This document shows, piece after piece, positions 11,443 to 22,917 of a stretch of DNA of 64,000 nt (position 1 is the stretch's first letter; each line of letters begins with the position of its first letter). The stretch is from Jaapia argillacea MUCL 33604 (lineage: Eukaryota; Basidiomycota; Agaricomycetes; Jaapiales; Jaapiaceae). The notes beneath the pieces were generated by a model. The model was not told the origin of the DNA and searched no databases. It saw only the letters and a program-made list of their open reading frames with translations. The stretch is from NCBI GenBank assembly GCA_000697665.1, contig KL197709.1:2941590-3005589 (forward strand), in the 5' to 3' direction. The position numbers were made by a program, and so were the translations under genes.

Positions 11443-12534
11443 ATGTCGCAGCCTCCCCCCTACGGCGGTCAACCTGAGAACCCTGACAGGCGTCCCCTGC
11501 CACCTGGTTGGACGTCGCAATACGACCAGAAGTAAGTTGTTGTCCTGGCTTTATCTAACAGATCCCTTCGGACCGCGCTCATACGACGTTCGCGATTGCA
11601 TAGTTATAAAGCCTGGTGAGTTCGTCCTCCAGATCAGGCCTCATCTACCCCTCAACGACCCCTGATCCTCACTGATATGCAACTGGTTCTCCCAGGTTCT
11701 ATGTAAATACTCAAGAACAACCTCCAAGATCATCATGGACACACCCTCTTGGACCTCCACCTCCTGTACCCCAACCTCAACAATCAGCGTACACTCCTCC
11801 CCCTGGTGCTCCGCCATCTCGTAGTCCAGCACCTGGTGGTTATCCCGGGCAACAACAGGGCGGTAATTGGAACCAACCTCCGCAGCAGCAGTGGGGTGGC
11901 GGAGGTTACCAGGGAGGCCCCGGCCCCGGCGGTTATCAAGGCGGAGGGTATCAAGGTGGCGGATACCAGCCTCAAGGTGGTTATGGACAAGGTGGTTACG
12001 GTGGCCCGCCTCCCCAAGGTGGATATGGTGGACCACCTCCTCAGGGCGGATATGGAGGGTACCAAGGTGGCCCCCCTCCTCAGGAGAGTCGTGGTATGTC
12101 AGGTTTTTTTGAATTTAGTTCTAGTCGCAGTGTATATGATGGTATTGTTACCTAGGCTGGTTCGGTGGAGGTGGTAGTCAACCCCCTGCTCAACCTCAAC
12201 AAGTAGCCTATCAGCAGCCAGCCAAACCGAAGAAATCCGGAATGGGCTTGGGAACAGGGCTTGCTCTCGGTAAGTTCGAAAGTTACTCCGTTTGGTACCC
12301 TTGCTGAGCGTGGCCGAATTCCGTTGTAGGTGCTGGCGGCCTCTTGGGTGGTGCGTTACTCGGCGGAATAATTGAGGACCATCTTGACGACCAGCGTGAG
12401 GAGGCGTACGATGCCGGTGCGTCTTCTTATTCTTCGCTCATAAACGTGGTTTTGACCTCGATTCACTCCCTGCTGCAGGTTACAACGATGGCAACGACGG
12501 CAACGATTTCGGTGATAGTGGCGGTGACTGGTAA
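11443..12534 (+). CDS. WW-domain, Gly/Pro/Gln-rich protein with C-terminal glycine zipper
   Basis: Exons 11443-11531, 11604-11615, 11696-12093, 12156-12269, 12330-12416 and 12479-12534 give 251 residues. The N-terminus carries one WW domain, a proline-motif binder: LPPGWTSQYDQNYKAWFYVN then WTHPLGPP. It is assembled across a 12-base exon. The middle is a repeat-rich GGYQGG/GGYGGPPPQ low-complexity region likely to be disordered. The C-terminus has a glycine-zipper segment (GMGLGTGLALGAGGLLGGALLGG) able to insert in or oligomerise at membranes, followed by an acidic tail ending DSGGDW. This WW plus glycine-zipper layout recurs in fungal proteins without a fixed function. A role in stress-related membrane association is possible but not shown. 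Confidence 0.85.
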
Positions 12535-12986
12535 TCAGAGAGCTTGTCAATGTCTGTTTTCTACATTTTTTCGGTTTTGATGTTGCTGTGATCACAAACG
12601 GATCTCGGGTGGCATGTATGTATGGATTCAAGTACTGTAATTTGATCGTGCTCAGATACGTATTCTCGGATGTTGATGAAAAGTCTTTCGTCATGGCACT
12701 CAGGCTGTCGCTGACTTACCTATACCACGTCGCCTTCAACGGCGATGTTACGTGGGTCTTGCCCGTCGCTGGCGAACAGCGCCTCGTCCGATGGCTCCCT
12801 CAGTGCTCACAGCAATGATACGATCTGAAGTATTTCGCGTATTTATCATTTATGTTTCGACTAACTTACACCTTGCCATTGCCAGCACTAGTGAGAATTC
12901 CTCCCCTCCACACACTACGTCCCATGCGTATCATACTTATCTTCCGATTCTCGACAGAAACTGTCCAATTAGGATGCCGCCCAACT
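12535..12986. other. Convergent intergenic region
   Basis: This is the 3' spacer between the WW gene and the minus-strand glycan enzyme. The short frames here have no recognisable content. Confidence 0.5.
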
Positions 12987-14615
12987 TCAGGTCGATTCAA
13001 CAGCGTTGATACGCATGTCGATGATCTCGTCGAACTTGTTAGTCGCTGCTTGGAGGGCTTTACCCTTCTCCTCCTCGCAAAGTTTCTTATACTCCTTTGA
13101 ATTCCTGTACCCTTTCCAAGCTGTCTTGTCCACCATCGCCCACCATCCCTTCTCGAACGGATGTCCCGGCGCGCCTGCGTAGCCCCATGGCTTGGAGGTG
13201 TACGGCTGGACCCATGGATTCAAAACTACAGCCAATTCTGGATGCATCGCTCCGGTGAAGTGAACGATGCTCGGTTCCTTCATTTCTTCCAACCCCATCT
13301 CAGAACGATCGGCAGATGATTGATTGGCATAGGTGCCGAGTCCTTGGGCATTCCACTTCAAACTCAAGGGGCTCCATCTCTCCGCGAAGTGGATATTCAA
13401 AACATCCTGGTCGCGGAAGCGAGCATCCTTCATCGCTCTCGCCATTGCCACGAGGTCTGAAAGTCTTTCTCGTGCCTTTGCAAGGTCAAGCAAGAGGACA
13501 CCGGCGTTGAAGTACGGTGCTCTCGCCATTCCGTCATGCCCCATCGGATATCCGACATCCACAGCGGCCGCAAGTGCTCTTTCGCCCAACTCGACGTTCC
13601 ACAACTCTCTCAAATCGCTGCGAACGAGGGTATCGGCATCGAGATACAGCACTTTCTCGACCGGCACAATCTTGATAATGTCGATCTTCGCCCACACAAC
13701 TCCCAACTCCGCCGCCAGGCTTTCCTCGGGCAACTCGAGAAAGAGTAAATCAACGTCTACTCTTTCCGGAATTGACCTTCTAATCCTATCTTTATCGGCA
13801 TCGGTGAGGCCACAATCGACGACGTAGAATGTGATACGCCCTTTGGTGGTATCGACAACGCTGCGCATTGCGACGGCGGCCGGGATTGCGTAGGACGAGC
13901 CAATGGTCAAGGCTATGTTCATCCCGTACCCATAAGCGTCGGCGAGTCCTCGGTCGGCCTTGTCCTTCACGAGAAATCCGATGCGCATATCGGAGGTCTT
14001 CTTTAAGACCATCTGGTATTGCTCCGGGCTCGATAATATCTCGTACTCTCCCTTATGCAATTGCAAGAAAGCATCAATACCCCGCCTGGGGTGATGGATG
14101 CTGTCTTTGTCGAATCGGTCCCAATTGTAGTCGTCGAATATGAAGATGGACCCAATCTTTGCCATCCTCCACGATAACTCCCCATCCAGAAACGTATCGT
14201 CAGCCTCATGCGAGCCGTCGACATAGACCCAGTCGAAGCCAGCACACGAAGGTGACGACAACATCTCTTCCTCCAAGAGGCTCATCAATGCTGGGAAGCT
14301 GAATTGGTCAAGGACGCGAAAAGGTTTTCCGGTGAGGGCGAGATTGTGCTTGATCTTTCGATATCTTTCACAGCCCTCTGGAGTCTTCATCAAATCAAAA
14401 TGGTCGATACAAACTATCTCGCCACCCTTGGTGCAGAGCTCCTCCAGGAGGAAAACTGCTGAGCGACCCTCCCATGACCCGATTTCCAAGATTCGTGGTT
14501 TCTCCGCTTTGACATGGGGAAATAGTTTCCTCCAGGTGTCGATGTTAAAGGAGAACCAATCCTGTGTCGGTGTGAAAATGTAGTCGCTCTGGTTGGGCAT
14601 CTGAGTGGAAGACAT
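12987..14615 (-). CDS. Methyltransferase-GT8 glycosyltransferase fusion
   Basis: A single-exon reading frame of 542 residues. The N-terminal third is a class I SAM-dependent methyltransferase of the Methyltransf_24 kind: motif I ILEIGSWEGRSAVFLLEEL (about 42-60), acidic strand-2 end IVCIDHF, and FDWVYVDGSHEADD further on. From about residue 228 a GT-A domain of family GT8 follows (glycogenin/LgtC-like). It begins MNIALTIGSSYAIPAAVAM and has the metal-binding DAD in VLYLDADTLVRSDL (about 325), then APYFNAGVLLLDL, RDQDVLN and IVHFTGAMHP. GT8 enzymes transfer hexoses from UDP-sugars with retention. The methyltransferase could cap the same glycan. There is no signal peptide or membrane helix, so cytosolic action is expected. 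It faces the epimerase-glycosyltransferase gene across a shared promoter region. The absence of coding introns is odd for this window. Confidence 0.88.
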   Translation of the reverse strand: MSSTQMPNQSDYIFTPTQDWFSFNIDTWRKLFPHVKAEKPRILEIGSWEGRSAVFLLEELCTKGGEIVCIDHFDLMKTPEGCERYRKIKHNLALTGKPFRVLDQFSFPALMSLLEEEMLSSPSCAGFDWVYVDGSHEADDTFLDGELSWRMAKIGSIFIFDDYNWDRFDKDSIHHPRRGIDAFLQLHKGEYEILSSPEQYQMVLKKTSDMRIGFLVKDKADRGLADAYGYGMNIALTIGSSYAIPAAVAMRSVVDTTKGRITFYVVDCGLTDADKDRIRRSIPERVDVDLLFLELPEESLAAELGVVWAKIDIIKIVPVEKVLYLDADTLVRSDLRELWNVELGERALAAAVDVGYPMGHDGMARAPYFNAGVLLLDLAKARERLSDLVAMARAMKDARFRDQDVLNIHFAERWSPLSLKWNAQGLGTYANQSSADRSEMGLEEMKEPSIVHFTGAMHPELAVVLNPWVQPYTSKPWGYAGAPGHPFEKGWWAMVDKTAWKGYRNSKEYKKLCEEEKGKALQAATNKFDEIIDMRINAVEST

Positions 14616-14620
14616 GTTTG

Positions 14621-14670
14621 CTATGATTGACCGTTAGTCGTTATCATCTGGTGGCTCGGCATGTACTCAC
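14621..14670 (-). other. Probable 5' UTR intron of methyltransferase-GT8 gene
   Basis: Read on the minus strand, CAG|GTGAGT at 14670, a GACTAACGG branch-site-like motif and ATCATAG ending at 14621 form a perfect 50-base fungal intron, closing five bases before the ATG. Confidence 0.65.
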
Positions 14671-14752
14671 CTGTTTGTTGTTTCGGTTGGTAGATGTAGT
14701 TGGCGATGTCTGGAGCGCGAGAAAGTTGAGTATGATTCGTTGATTCCTTGCG

Positions 14753-14760
14753 TTTATATA
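14753..14760 (-). promoter_or_regulatory. TATA box facing methyltransferase-GT8 gene
   Basis: TATATAAA on the minus strand, about 140 bases upstream of the ATG (about 90 once the 5' UTR intron is removed). Confidence 0.55.
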
Positions 14761-15271
14761 CGTCTTCCACTACGGGCGTCTAGGTCGAATGTGGCGTTTG
14801 AAGCCGTGCATGGCGCTTCGCCCATGTCTATACATACTTGTCCGGACCCCCCGTTTAGACACGAGGTGAGATAAAGAGTACCATATCTGTCTTCTGTCAT
14901 CACTTTTGAAGATTCCAGAAACAAGTAGTGGGCGTACTACCCTTCCCCATTTAGCTGCTTCAGGATCCCACTGTGCATTGCATCGATCAGTCCCTCCTCG
15001 TTGCGCAGAGCAATATCCCTGCTTACCCTTCTGCTGAAACAACGATCCTATGTGGCGTGGAACGTTCTTCTCCGCTTGTATTGCTTTTGCCATCCGAACG
15101 CCCCAAAGAAGGGGGCACCTGAGCAGTCGCAATGCAATTTCGGTTCAACCTTGTCTTGCGCTGGGGGGAATCCCTCCGCATCTCTAGCACTGTGCCATAT
15201 ACCCCTATTGTATGATTTCTTTCGCCACAATCTTCTTTGCGATGAGTGACCACCTGGCAGCCGAGCTCCAG

Positions 15272-15279
15272 TATAAATA
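15272..15279 (+). promoter_or_regulatory. TATA box facing epimerase-glycosyltransferase gene
   Basis: TATAAATA lies 73 bases before the ATG at 15353. It mirrors the TATA box for the opposite gene. Confidence 0.6.
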
Positions 15280-15352
15280 CCGGAGCGCGTTTTCGGCGTA
15301 CCTCACCTAACAATCCCTCAACTACACAACAACAGAACAAATTTCAGCAACA

Positions 15353-18300
15353 ATGTCTTCGACCGCTACCAAGAGATACCTTGTCGCGGGAGGAAATGGT
15401 TTCATCGTAAGTCTCCCCCTCCCGAGCTGAGTATGGCGTCGCTGAGAACATTCGAAGGGATCGCATGTCGCCAAGACCTTGTTCGGCCAGGGCCATTATG
15501 TTCGCATTGCGGATATCGCACCCAAATCATCTTTCGACGAGCCCATCTGCTCAGAAGTGCTAGTGGGCAACCTCTGCGACACCACGTTCTGCAGCAAGGC
15601 TGTCCAAGGAGTAGATGTCGTGTTACACTTCGCCGCTACGATGGGCGGCATGGGAACTATTCGCGATGCGAATGACTTTATAATATACAAGGAGAACTCG
15701 ACCATGACGACTAACCTCCTTTCGGCATCCGTCCGCGCAGGAGTAACTCTCTTCTTCTACGCTTCATCAGCCTGTGTCTATCCCCACTCTCTCCAAGGAT
15801 CCAGCGAACTCGACGTGTCTTTGCGAGAGGACGACGTTTGGAAAGAGTTGCCCCCTCAGCCACAAGGGCTGTATGGTTTGGAGAAATTGACCTCGGAGTT
15901 CCTATTGCAAGCGTATGCCCAGAAAATCCAAATCCGAATCGCCAGATTTCACAATATTTTCGGTCCTCGAGGAGCTTGGTTCAATGGGAGGGAGAAAGTC
16001 CCCGCCGCTTTCGTCAGAAAAGCGTTGGCGGCTCAATTCCTTCTTCCTGACTCGGCTCCAACGATGGAGATTTGGGGAGATGGAACTCAACGACGCAGCT
16101 TCCTCTTCATCGAGGACTGCGTCGCTGGTGTCCTTCTCCTTCTTGATTCTGACTGCGACGTTCCGATCAATATTGGATCTGATCGTGCAGTTAGTGTCAA
16201 GGAATTGGCAGATATCGCGATAACAAGCGTGGGTATGGAGGTATCAAGCTTTGACTTTCATTACGAGGAATCTAGACCCGTCGGAGTCGGCTCGCGGAAT
16301 TCGAACAACGTGCGTGTCGGATCGAAATTGGGTTGGTCTCCGAAGGTGTCGTTGGAGGAGGGTGTATCGATCACTACGCACTGGATGAAAGAAGAGATGA
16401 TGAAGATGTTGAATGGGGTGAGTGGTAGTGACCGAAACACCCTCCTTCACCGATTCCAAAGGAGCGAGCTCGTCGATCTCGAAAAAGACGGCACCACTTT
16501 CGCGATCCTCCTCCCGGTTACATCTCGTGGATTGGAAACGCCCGAGCAATGCTTGGACAACCTTCGGACTTTCGCCCAGTCCCTGATTCGTACCACTTGG
16601 CGGGACGTCCAAGACGTCGGATCGCGATATCGCCTGAGGGTCTACCTAGCAATCGACGACGACGATGACTTCCTCCAGAGCAAGGCGGAGAACGGGGAGG
16701 ACGTAGGGACCGCTCTGCTCCACGCGGAGGGCATTCGCGATGTCGTGACGATCAGTTGTCAAGTTCCCCGAGGCCATGTATGCGAGATTTGGAGACGATG
16801 TGCGGAGCGAGCGTGGAAGGAAGGGTGCGACTATTTCGTGTTAATGGGAGACGATGTGGTGGTGAAAGACGAAGGGTGGATGAGAGATGCGGAACGGGAG
16901 TTTGAGGCAATCTCGAATGATGAGGGTGTTCCTTATGGGTTTGGTGTCGTCGCTTTTACCGACATCAGTTTCCCCGGCATGCCGACCTTCCCTATCGTTC
17001 ATCGTACTCATCTCAACATTTTCAAGGGTCAGGTGGTCCCGGAGGTGTTTGTGAACCAGGATGGGGACCCATTCTTGTTCCAGTTATACAGGCGGTGGGG
17101 ATGCTCGAGGATGTTTGAGTCGAGGTTGGAGAACAAGGTCGGGGGCGGGGGGAAGGCTCGGTACGTCCAACAACACACGAAAGGATGGACCTTCGACACA
17201 CTCGACAACGCCACGTCCAAGGTGGAGAAATGGCTGTCCAGCTTTCACCCCACAGTCCAGCGCAAGCTGACCGTCGACGTCGTCATACCGTGCTACCGAG
17301 TCCAACTCCCATTACTCGAACCCATCCTCGCTTTGAAATCATCCCCGACATGCACAGTCATGTTCATCATCATTATCGATAACCCGAAGTCACACAACAT
17401 CGTCGAACTCGAAGCGAAGTACGCACATCGTCCGGATGTCCGGATTCGCATCAACGAGAAGAATATGGGTGCATCGGCTTCACGAAACCGAGGAATGGAT
17501 GAGTCCGCAGCAGAGTGGATTCACTTCTTGGACGATGATGTGACCCCACAATCCGACCTCCTCGTCGAGACAGAGAAAGTCATTCGATCTCACCCCAAGG
17601 CAGCCGGATTCATCGGCAACGCGCAATTCCCTCCAGCCGAGAGCATCTTCACCAACGCGGTGCATCTCGCCGGAGTCACTTATTTCTGGGATATCGCGAC
17701 CAAGATGGACGAGGATTTACCATGGGGCGTCACCGCCAATCTCATTGCGCGTCGTAACGTTCAGGACGGGGTCAAATATGACCTGCAATTCCCCAAGACT
17801 GGAGGAGGGGAGGATATCGATTTTTGCAGGAAGAAGCGCGAGTATTCGCTTGAACATGGTGGGGAAGGATTCTGGCCTGCTCCGAATGTCACCGTTACCC
17901 ATCCGTATTGGAACAATGGCCGTCGGTCCTACTGGCGTTTCTACATGTGGAGCAAGGGCGACGGAGGGTTGATCAAGATGTATCCTGAGGATACATATAT
18001 TGATAGAGCACCCAACAGCGCGGAGTCGTTGCTGATTGGCATTGTGTTGCTCGCAGCGGGATTGATCCTCGGCTTCAGGACCGGTAGTGACATCCTGCTC
18101 GGGATCGCAATCAAGTTTCTCGTGGCCGTATTGCTGGCCAACATAGTCCACGACGCGTATAGACATTTGTGGAGGGACGGGGAGAGGACCAAGGCGATCA
18201 AGTCGACCGTTGGCAATGCTAAATGGGTTGCGGCCGTTCTGGAGAGTTCTCTCATCCGAATGGCTAGCGAGGGCGGAAGACTGGTTGGGATGTTGGAACG

Positions 18301-18436
18301 AGGCGAGGTCGGGCAGCTTGGACGCAGGTTTGACTGGTTCACTGGTAGATTGGGCCAAGGACCGATGGAGGAAGAGAGGATGAACTCGAGGCAGAGGATG
18401 ATGGTGGCCATTGGAATTCTGGCCGTGCTCATGTGA
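15353..18436 (+). CDS. GDP-mannose 3,5-epimerase-like / glycosyltransferase / GT2 trimodular membrane protein
   Basis: Exons 15353-15406 and 15458-18436 give 1,010 residues. Domain 1 (about 8-345) is an extended SDR epimerase: GGNGFIGSH nucleotide-binding loop, SSACVYP with Cys124, Y157-x3-K161, and REKVPAAFVRKA with Lys198. RFHNIFGPRG, EIWGDGTQRRSFLFI and a terminal LGWSPKVSLEEG follow GDP-mannose 3,5-epimerase closely; that enzyme makes GDP-L-galactose and GDP-L-gulose. Domain 2 (about 360-610) starts FAILLPVTSRG and has a DDDDD run and FVLMGDDVVV, a GT-A-like transferase. Domain 3 (about 622-870) is a family 2 transferase: VDVVIPCYR, NMGASASRNRGMDE, WIHFLDDDVTP and GGGEDIDFCRK. Two hydrophobic helices follow at about 876-920, and the extreme C-terminus is hydrophobic. 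Sugar-nucleotide production and polymer or glycan transfer therefore sit on one membrane-tethered chain. The substrate is inferred, not shown. Confidence 0.85.
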
Positions 18437-18638
18437 CCGTGTAGACTCCGTAGAAGACTCCGTGTTTCATTCGGTTAGACGTCTCCGCTATTGTACTAGA
18501 GACCTTCGGCATTTGCCGTCTTAATGAGAAGAAGTTTGGACGCGTCCGAAAAGCGCGTCGCGCAGCTTTGTGAGCACAGAGCAACGACCTTTTTTGCATA
18601 CTTGCCACGTCTGTCCCGGACTTGTGCTCATATCCACA

Positions 18639-21600
18639 ATGCCCCGAACAACAAGACAGAAGTCGCGCAAAGTATCACCGCCTTCACCACCTCAAACGCC
18701 TTCAACAAATGTTTCGCCCATTTTCAGCACCAAGACTTCTGAACAATCTGTGACCCCTGATACGTCTGTAAATGGCCAGGAAGAAGACGTCAAGAAGCCG
18801 ACGACCAGATCAAACGGAACCCAGCAAAGCAAGAAACGCATCGCCGAGAGTGATGATGAACTAGAGCAAACCGTTGCGAGGGGCACAACCAAACGGAGGG
18901 CGATTTCGCACCAAGCTTATGTTGAGATTACGGTGGCACCGCGAAAAGCCAAAGGTGCATCACAGGTGCGTTTGGAACCCATCTCAAACGGTTCCTTTCA
19001 TCGCTTAGATCCGCTGCAATTAGACGAATGTCGCTACACCTACTTCCGCGAAGGGGAAGGGGAAAGCGCCTATAAAGTCCAGCGGCAAGGCCACCGCCAA
19101 GGCGGAGGTTGGGGACGACGACGACGTGTCAGATGAAGGACTCGACTACGACGAAGTCGCCTCCATCGACGAATCCGATGCCAGCGGAAGCGAGTTCGAA
19201 ATATCCGACGACGCAGCAAGCGCCGGGGGAGGATACGAATCAGAAGAGTCTGTTCCTCTTCGTGTCACCAGACGATCCCCCACCAAGAACAAGAAGTTGG
19301 GATTCCTCGACGAAGATAATCTTGATGAGAGTGAAGACGAGATGTTAATGGTGGACGCCGCCATCCAGCTCTCCTTGCAAAATGCTCGCGCAGGTCCCAA
19401 CGGCTCCTCTGGCTCTCGTCTGGGTGCTTCCTCTGAGCTCAGATTCGAAGCCGCCGCGCTTGCAGCTGCTGCAGCTGAACGTCGTGCCAAGATGCGGCAA
19501 GGTGGGGATATGGTTGACTTTGGGGAAGCTATTTGGGAGGAACAAGAGGCCGAGCTTTCTTCATTGTCGGAGGGTGACTCCGACGCACCTTTGGCCAAAG
19601 GCAAGGGCAAATCCAAATCCAAGGCAGGCAAGAAAAAGACTACCGCACGAGATACGAGCACGCCCAAGATGATGACTATGATGAGCCTTCGCGAGCTTCG
19701 GAAACAACAACGCCTCGAAGCCAAAATCGCTAAGCAAGACGAAGCAGAGTTGCGAAAGCAACTCGGTCGCAGACTGACTCATGTTCGTTTCCTTCATACA
19801 ATTCTTGTTGACGTCGGTTGCGTTGAACATATCATATCTCTCTCATAGGCTGAGAAATCTTCCTTGGCATTGCGTAAACATCATCCTGAGCTCAAAGACG
19901 TTTGGGGTGAACTCGAAGGCAAAGTCGTAGTGGTGACTCCCAAGAAAGCTGAACAACCGGAGGGTTTGAAAGCGCGACTACTTCCTTTCCAACTGGAAAG
20001 TCTGTATTGGATGCGGAAACAGGAACAAGGACCGAATGCTGGTGGTATCTTAGCTGTATGTATTTTTCCTCCACCATTTGTTGCGTCGTTTGGTTGAACA
20101 CCCCTTTGTATGTTGTTCAGGATGAGATGGGGTAAAGTGATCCTCGGGAATTTCTTTGGTGTTGGCTGACGTCGTTTCGCAGCATGGGCAAGACCATCCA
20201 AATCATCTCGCTCCTCGTCTCCGACCCAAAGAGACCAAATCTTGTCGTGGCGTAAGTTCAGGCCATGACCGGCAACGACATCCACTGACGGTATCTTAAC
20301 GACATAGACCAACTGTCGCTATCATGCAATGGAGGAATGAAATCGCCACCCACACTACAGGTATGAATGTACTGGTGTGGCACGGACACGGTCGTGAATC
20401 GGATATTAAGGAATTGAAGAAATATGACGTCGTATGTTCTCTGCGACCTCCGACGCTGCATACCTCTCTGACCTGTTGGTCCTTATGCCAGGTGTTGACC
20501 ACTTACGCTGTTCTTGAAAGCTGTTTTAGGAAGCAGCACAGCGGCTTCAAGCGTAAAGGCGAAAGAATAAAGGAAAAGTCCCCTGTGCATTCGATGCAGT
20601 GGCAACGAGTTGTGGTCGGTCTTCTACCTTAAGTCCGTCTCTCTAGAACTTCGATGTTGACGGACCCGTGGGTTTCCAGCTAGACGAAGCCCACAACATC
20701 AAAGAGAGATCGACTAACACAGCCAAGGCTGCTTTCGAGCTGAAGAGCAACTATAAGTGGTGTCTTTCTGGAACACCCCTTCAAAACCGTGTCGGAGAGC
20801 TTTACAGCCTTATTAGGTTCTTGGGTGTTGATCCATTTGCGTTCTACTTCTGTGCGTAATTCAGTCTTTCCCTCGGCTGTCATGTTCATGTATCGGACTT
20901 TCACAGGTAGGAAATGTGACTGTAAATCCCTGCACTGGAAGTTCAGTGATAAGAAAACATGTGATGGTGTGTATCTGAGTGGTTGGTAGGATTATCGATC
21001 CACTCGAGCTGAGACTCTTCGTCCAGGTTGCGGCCATACGCCAATGCAGCACGTAAGTCCAGTCCGCTTAGCCTCAATATCCGTGATGCTGAACGTTTTC
21101 TTAGACTTGTTTCTGGAACAATGAGGTCCTGTCGCCCATCCAGAAAAATGGGATGCAAGGCCCGGGAGCCATCGCTTTCAAGAAACTACGAGTCTTGCTA
21201 GATAGACTGATGCTTCGTAGAACGAAGGTTTGCTGCTTCATTAACCCGTCGCGCTATCGCATGTTGATGCTTTTGTACGACGTAGATTGAGAGGGCTGAT
21301 GATCTTGGGCTGCCGCCACGAACTGTCATCGTCCGCCGAGATTACTTTAGTCCAGAGGAGAAGGAGTTGTACCTCTCTTTATTCTCGGATGCTAAACGAC
21401 AGTTCAACACGTATCTCGATTCAGGGACGGTCTTAAACAGTATGTTAACCTCGTCTCATGTCTCCCGGTTCTGTCTAACCCATCATTACAGATTACTCGA
21501 ATATCTTTTCACTGTCAGCCCTTCACCGTGTTCTCTTCCGTAGCTTGTCCAACTGACTCTTCGCTCGAAGTTTGACTCGAATGAGGCAGATGGCCTGTCA

Positions 21601-22917
21601 TCCCGACTTGGTCATCCGAAGCAAGAATAATCAAGGGAAATTCACCTCGGAGGATGAAGGCGAGGCCACTGTTTGCAGATTATGCAACGATATCGCCGAA
21701 GACGCCATCCAGTCCAAATGCCGACACATCTTTGATCGAGAGTGCATCAAGCAGTATCTGAATACCGCAATAGAGATGAATGTCCGTACTTTCCTCCATC
21801 TCTCTCCGTCTCCCTCACTCATATGTGCAACTCCAGCCACAGTGCCCAGTTTGTCATCTCCCTTTGACCATAGATTTAGAGGCTCCTGCTCTCGAGCTTG
21901 CAGAAAACGTCGCGACTACTCGCCAGGGTATCTTAGGCCGGCTTAATTTGGACACTTGGCGATCCTCTACTAAAATTGAAGCTCTCGTTGAGGAGCTGAG
22001 CAACCTCCGCGGACAAGACTCCACCGTCAAGAGCATTGTTTTCAGCCAGTTCGTCAACTTCCTGGACTTGATCGCGTTCAGATTACAAAAGGCAGGGTTT
22101 AATGTGCGTGACGTCTCATGGGCCATTCTTTATCGTGCTGACGGCGGATATAGATTTGCCGCCTCGAGGGCACTATGTCTCCCCAGGCGAGAGACGCTAC
22201 TATCAAACACTTCAGTAGGTGTTCGTGGCTTCCGCTCGGATCTTTGCATTGACGCATTTCCAGTGAATAATGTTCATGTGACCGTGTTCCTCGTGAGCTT
22301 GAAGGCTGGAGGAGTGGCGTTAAATCTTACAGAAGCTTCTCGTGTCTATTTGATGGATAGTTGGTGGAATCCGGCGGTTCGTCCATGTCCTTCCCCAGCT
22401 CACCCGAATGGATGCTGACTTGTAATTCATCTAGGTGGAGTTCCGTGAGTCGAATTATTATCGTAGTCATTTCTGAGTCTCAATTCGAGGGCAGAGGCGA
22501 TGGACCGTATTCATCGGCTGGGGCAACGCCGGCCTGTTCAAGCCATCAAATTGGTCGTTGAAGACAGTATTGAAAGTCGTATCGTTCAGGTGTGTCTTAT
22601 CTCCGAGATTTACTTCGGCATTACTCACCTTCCTCTCGACTCTAGTTGCAAGAGAAGAAATCAGCCATGGTCGATGCGACGCTTTCCACTGACGATTCGG
22701 TATGTTTCATCTCGACCATTGGACAACATCAAGACACTGACCATCTTTTCTTTAGGCCATGGGTAGGCTGACGCCCGACGATGTAGGTTCGTTCGAGGTA
22801 CTCGCCGTATTTCACTAACCATCCTTTCTTCCGTCAGCTTGGATTTTTGTTTAGGGTGCGTTCCCTCCTTCTCCTTGGGCCGTAACGACCCGTGCTGACA
22901 TTTTCGTGCAGCTTTGA
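18639..22917 (+). CDS. RAD16: RAD16-type SNF2 ATPase/RING protein (global-genome NER)
   Basis: DNA translocase and E3 subunit which, with Rad7 in yeast, clears non-transcribed strands during nucleotide excision repair. About 23 exons and roughly 1,010 residues. The N-terminus is acidic and basic low-complexity ([11 protein letters not shown]). Next comes the SNF2 core: [16 protein letters not shown], then Walker [16 protein letters not shown] split across 20121-20131 and 20183-20251, then the [11 protein letters not shown] box (20679 on). A zinc-binding insertion [13 protein letters not shown]...CDGCGH marks the Rad16 branch rather than Rad5. The RING is [12 protein letters not shown]...CRHIFDREC...CPVC (about 21680-21860). 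The helicase C lobe contains [29 protein letters not shown] and MDRIHRLGQ. The end LTPDDLGFLFRL is the family's C-terminal signature. Two exons are only 11 (20121-20131) and 10 (22435-22444) bases. Confidence 0.93.

Larger units (their letters stand above)
14616..15352. promoter_or_regulatory. Shared divergent promoter region of the glycan gene pair
   Basis: The two glycan genes start 737 bases apart and point away from each other. A TATA box faces each gene. I see no coding sequence supported here. Confidence 0.6.

Noticed and set aside
17717-18432. Minus-strand frames of 213 and 163 codons
   Set aside because: Antisense of the GT2 domain and membrane tail; no independent signal.
19146-19724. 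192-codon minus-strand Ser/Ala-rich frame
   Set aside because: Mirror of the low-complexity RAD16 N-terminus.
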